A stretch of 64,000 bases of DNA from Osedax fenrisi (lineage: Eukaryota > Annelida > Polychaeta > Sabellida > Siboglinidae): assembly GCA_964019155.1 (NCBI GenBank), contig OZ025246.1, forward strand, positions 5,010,066-5,074,065, given 5' to 3'. A program made the position numbers and the translations under genes. Below, in pieces: positions 61,408 to 64,000 of the stretch (positions are counted from its first letter, which is position 1; each line of letters opens with the position of its first letter). The notes beneath the pieces were generated by a model. It did not search any database, had not been told where the DNA came from, and saw only the letters and a list, made by a program, of their open reading frames with translations.

Positions 61408-61818
61408 TATTCGCATGCATATTTTTTTGTAAAATAACTAATACTCTATAGATATATATAATACTCTATTACTCTCACTTATACTCTCAAGTAAATAGAA
61501 TATACTAGTTACGTTCCTTGTATAACTGGCAAATACCTATATATGAGTGTGTCTGTATGTGTATATACGTGTGTGAATTAAGAGTGATGTAACACTATGC
61601 ATGTGCGTGTGTGCGTGTGTGTGTTTGTGCATTAAATAACTATATAGTAATAATGACACCCTCTCGATATAGAAACGCATCTGGTATCCCTGGTGAAGAT
61701 CTGGAGTTCGGATAACTACACCAGCGATACGATAGGGGTCGCCACCGTTCTGTTACGTCACGAGTCGGAGGAGGACCGCATCGAACCCTGCTCGTTACTA
61801 TCACTACTCATTAAGTAG
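49212..61818 (+). CDS. Gene D: secreted-looking Cys-containing glycoprotein, family unknown, 5' end incomplete
   Basis: Exons: D1 49212-49397 (start uncertain), D2 49680-49772, D3 50889-51093, D4 59311-59405, D5 61005-61198, D6 61673-61818 (stop TAG 61816-61818). Phases at D1/D2, D2/D3 and D5/D6 agree (all phase 1). D1 has a signal-peptide-like VCLLLLILVCG followed by a mature start near TQISMWYASANG. Three N-glycosylation sequons (NFT in D1, NYT in D3, NYT in D6) and six cysteines, two in D4, support secretion. D3 carries an acidic/Pro linker (EEPDTKTPTPPGG). D3 ends in phase 2 and D5 must be entered in phase 2, so D3-D5 joins in frame through CAG (Gln). D4 also reads well from D3 but exits in phase 1, causing a stop early in D5. 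Without D4 the visible frame is 273 codons. D1 likely joins an upstream exon with the ATG. The C-terminus is EPCSLLSLLIK. No known domain recognised. Confidence 0.65.
49867..50077 (-). mobile_element. tRNA-derived SINE (gene D intron 2)
   Basis: Minus-strand copy: head remnant AAGCAGTAGGATGCGGGTTC, B box GGTTCAAGCCTC, body AATGATCGGTTCTCGTTAAA, end GATGAAAGGACCCCACCAA. An internal segment of the body is deleted. Confidence 0.8.
50282..50479. repeat. Imperfect tandem duplication in gene D intron 2
   Basis: A unit of about 85-115 bp beginning ACAGTACATATATACACTAT and including TGTATTATTATAAATATATT and AAATTATCAGATTTA occurs twice. Confidence 0.75.
51105..51220. repeat. GT-rich and (AT)n array after gene D exon D3
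   Basis: GTGTGTGCGTGTGTGTGCG sequence starts about 10 bp after the D3 donor, then (AT)n (51160-51206), then GTGTGTGTGTAC. Its complement, a CA-rich array, lies just before exon D5 (60944-61002). Confidence 0.9.
51712..54703 (-). pseudogene. LINE ORF2: APE endonuclease and reverse transcriptase
   Basis: Residues 1-738 are continuous. The APE-type endonuclease has HFNARS (72-77), ITESWL (101-106), GDFNIN (208-213) and SDH (275-277), all catalytic positions intact. RT motifs follow: NYRPISL, DLKKAFDTINH, GVPQGSVLGPVLF and FADDTTL. A frameshift just after FADDTTL (about 52490), then a single stop near 52454, separate the rest: ICDWLCGN, KFLGILIDE and a C-terminal domain with KGAYLWNSL. The order APE-RT-C-terminal WNSL box fits the CR1/L2/Jockey group. 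Codon use is extremely AT-rich (Asn, Ile, Lys, Tyr). It lacks an RNase H domain, as usual in this group. Not translatable as one protein as it stands. Confidence 0.85.
55217..55910 (-). pseudogene. LINE ORF1 with FP25K-like C-terminal domain
   Basis: The ATG is at 55910-55908 (MSPISNDKLYKLIQDLS). A one-base shift near 55860 moves to the frame that runs to the stop at 55217. The middle is Asn/Asp/Thr-rich with a likely coiled coil. The C-terminal part (ISQQLNFNTHNIFYKTRQLR, then KTWIYKDIVYI) resembles the Baculovirus FP25K-like domain found in ORF1 of several CR1-group and Jockey elements, believed to bind nucleic acid. About 230 residues in total. Confidence 0.6.
56481..56822. repeat. Perfect 12-bp minisatellite (gene D intron 3)
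   Basis: About 28 identical copies of ACAGTGTAAACT with no substitutions seen. Because 12 is a multiple of three, all frames stay open in one direction or another, giving artificial repeat peptides. The unit contains an imperfect inverted repeat around AGT/ACT. Confidence 0.95.
56823..59310. other. Remainder of gene D intron 3
   Basis: Mostly unique-looking AT-rich DNA. Around 58990-58560 the minus strand reads FYFGTIWVANKLKNKK and related text resembling the C-terminal region of CR1-type ORF2 (normally ...IVWGNT...L-x-x-LQKRA...), so a very old LINE fragment is possible. A run of TATAGGGATATAGCC inverted repeats lies near 58268-58310. Confidence 0.35.
60000..60420 (-). repeat. Possible retroelement 3' remnant (gene D intron 4)
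   Basis: Moderately GC-rich for this region. Its lower-coordinate part has a 61-codon minus-strand frame (LGFYIQCLKELTFAKSKSTG). The end at 60340-60400 (TTTCGTTCATCCAGGCTAA ... CAAACTCTGATTATTATT) is shared with 27858-27905 (TTTCATTCATCTAGGCTTT ... CAACTCTGACTATTATT), so a dispersed repeat is present. Its class is not clear. Confidence 0.4.
60745..60870 (+). repeat. Dispersed repeat, copy 2 (gene D intron 4)
   Basis: Matches 35424-35546: GGCAACAACAACAGAAAATA, GCGAAGCCCTTTAGAA, AACAGAAAAAAAATAAAA, TTCTTCTAATAAATATTATT with an (ATT)n tail. Confidence 0.55.
60944..61002. repeat. CA-rich array forming the acceptor tract of gene D exon D5
   Basis: CACACACACGCACACGCACAC continues to the CACACAG acceptor at 61004. 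It replaces the usual U-rich polypyrimidine tract; alternating C provides the only pyrimidines. Confidence 0.9.
61335..61411. repeat. (AT)n microsatellite (gene D intron 5)
   Basis: About 38 AT units with one GT interruption, preceded by three ATATATAC units. Confidence 0.9.
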
Positions 61819-64000
61819 TCGTAACGCCGTTACTTATATGTATAAATCATTCCTATATCGTTACTATCATCCAGTATTACTATTACTACTCGTTACCTCC
61901 TCATTAAGTAGTCGTAACGCCGTTACTTATATGTATAAATCATTCTTATATCGTTACTATCATCCAGTATTACTATTAGTATAGTTACCCCCTCGTTAAG
62001 TAGTTGTAACGCCGTTACTTGTATGTATAAATCATTCTTATATCGTTACTATCATCCAGTATTACTATTAGTACTCGTTACCCCCTCGTTAAGTAGTTGT
62101 AACGCCGTTACTTATATGTATAAATCATTCTTATATCGTTACTATCATCCAGTATTACTATTAGTATAGTTACCCCCTCGTTAAGTAGTTGTAACGCCGT
62201 TACTTATATGTATAAATCATTCCTATATCGTTACTATCATCCAGTATTACTATTACTACTCGTTACCTCCTCGTTAAGTAGTTGTAACGCCGTTACTTAT
62301 ATGTATAAATCATTCCTATATCGTTACTATCATCCAGTATTACTATTAGTACTCGTTACCCATTCGTTAAGTAGTTGTAACGCCGTTACTTGTATGTATA
62401 AATCATTCCTATATCGTTACTATCATCCAGTATTACTATTAGTACTCGTTACCCATTCGTTAAGTAGTTGTAACGCCGTTACTTGTATGTATAAATCATT
62501 CCTATATCGTTACTATCATCCAGTATTACTATTAGTACTCGTTACCCCCTCGTTAAGTAGTTGTAACGCCGTTACTTATATGTATAAATCATTCCTATAT
62601 CGTTACTATCATCCAGTATTACTATTAGTACTCGTTACCCATTCGTTAAGTAGTTGTAACGCCGTTACTTGTATGTATAAATCATTCTTATATCGTTACT
62701 ATCATCCAGTATTACTATTAGTACTCGTTACCCCCTCGTTAAGTAGTTGTAACGCCGTTACTTATATGTATAAATCATTCTTATATCGTTACTATCATCC
62801 AGTATTACTATTAGTATAGTTACCCCCTCGTTAAGTAGTTGTAACGCCGTTACTTATATGTATAAATCATTCCTATATCGTTACTATCATCCAGTATTAC
62901 TATTACTACTCGTTACCTCCTCGTTAAGTAGTTGTAACGCCGTTACTTATATGTATAAATCATTCCTATATCGTTACTATCATCCAGTATTACTATTAGT
63001 ACTCGTTACCCATTCGTTAAGTAGTTGTAACGCCGTTACTTGTATGTATAAATCATTCCTATATCGTTACTATCATCCAGTATTACTATTAGTACTCGTT
63101 ACCCATTCGTTAAGTAGTTGTAACGCCGTTACTTGTATGTATAAATCATTCCTATATCGTTACTATCATCCAGTATTACTATTAGTACTCGTTACCCCCT
63201 CGTTAAGTAGTTGTAACGCCGTTACTTATATGTATAAATCATTCCTATATCGTTACTATCATCCAGTATTACTATTAGTACTCGTTACACATTCGTTAAG
63301 TAGTTGTAACGCCGTTACTTGTATGTATAAATCATTCTTATATCGTTACTATCATCCAGTATTACTATTAGTACTCGTTACCCCCTCGTTAAGTAGTTGT
63401 AACGCCGTTACTTATATGTATAAATCATTCTTATATCGTTACTATCATCCAGTATTACTATTAGTACTCGTTACCCCCTCGTTAAGTAGTTGTAACGCCG
63501 TTACTTATATGTATAAATCATTCTTATATCGTTACTATCATCCAGTATTACTATTAGTATAGTTACCCCCTCGTTAAGTAGTTGTAACGCCGTTACTTAT
63601 ATGTATAAATCATTCCTATATCGTTACTATCATCCAGTATTACTATTACTACTCGTTACCTCCTCGTTAAGTAGTTGTAACGCCGTTACTTATATGTATA
63701 AATCATTCCTATATCGTTACTATCATCCAGTATTACTATTAGTACTCGTTACCCATTCGTTAAGTAGTTGTAACGCCGTTACTTGTATGTATAAATCATT
63801 CCTATATCGTTACTATCATCCAGTATTACTATTAGTACTCGTTACCCATTCGTTAAGTAGTTGTAACGCCGTTACTTGTATGTATAAATCATTCCTATAT
63901 CGTTACTATCATCCAGTATTACTATTAGTACTCGTTACCCCCTCGTTAAGTAGTTGTAACGCCGTTACTTATATGTATAAATCATTCCTATATCGTTACT
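61791..64000. repeat. 93-bp satellite array beginning in the last codons of gene D
   Basis: About 24 tandem units, continuing past the window end. Landmarks per unit: CTCGTTAAGTAGTTGTAACG, CCGTTACTTATATGTATAAA, TATCGTTACTATCATCCAGT, ATTACTATTAGTA. The first unit contains the final codons of gene D and its TAG, so each later unit carries a copy of the CTC-(A/G)TT-AAG-TAG stop context. Most units are 93 bp; the AGTATAGTTACC variant is 92 bp and breaks the otherwise open plus-strand frame. Variants recur in order, giving a higher-order repeat of 7 units (650 bp; 62208 and 62858 start equivalent units). Confidence 0.9.

Noticed and set aside
62208..63562. 31-residue repeat proteins starting MYKSFLYRYYH
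   Set aside because: Product of the 93-bp satellite downstream of the gene D stop; translation is not supported, though readthrough is noted as a finding.
61791..64000. CRISPR array
   Set aside because: Units are contiguous with no unique spacers, and the genome is animal.

Overview
The window is animal nuclear DNA, very AT-rich and packed with (AT)n microsatellites, minisatellites, tRNA-derived SINEs, short inverted-repeat DNA elements and decayed non-LTR retrotransposons. Genes are split into small exons with GT-AG introns, and exons are visibly richer in G and C than their surroundings. No prokaryotic gene organisation is present. The species cannot be named from the sequence; an AT-rich invertebrate is my inference.

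Layout. 1-4.1 kb: AT-rich flank with a hAT-like MITE. 4.1-14.1 kb: gene A, with promoter, non-coding first exon, eight coding exons (5347-12394) and two related poly(A) regions. 14.1-20.6 kb: a retrotransposon graveyard plus a MITE. 20.8-32.4 kb: gene B, a tandem duplicate of A (coding 22076-32057). 34.8-45.1 kb: gene C, a more distant paralog (coding 34842-45075). 45.1-49.2 kb: intergenic, with an inverted-repeat element. 49.2-61.8 kb: gene D, an unrelated secreted-looking glycoprotein whose long intron holds a nearly intact CR1-group LINE. 61.8-64 kb: a 93-bp satellite beginning in the last codons of gene D.

Genes A, B and C encode 243, 243 and 219 residue proteins with four membrane spans. 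All share the same eight phase-0 coding exons of near-identical length. The span 2 end (SG-x-L/I-x-A-I-K type), the span 3/4 layout, a Cys-Cys after span 4 and a proline-rich tail resemble the CD20/MS4A-like family. A ends in PPKY, B has PTKY, and C has PPTY inside its tail, so WW-domain binding may differ between paralogs.

The most unusual structure is the repeats tied to splice sites. Intron 5 of C opens with about 110 copies of its own 5' splice-site sequence and closes with repeats carrying the complementary hexamer. Exons 5-6 of C and exon 4 of D sit between CA-rich and GT-rich arrays. In D, the bracketed exon breaks the reading frame when included, while skipping it keeps the frame.
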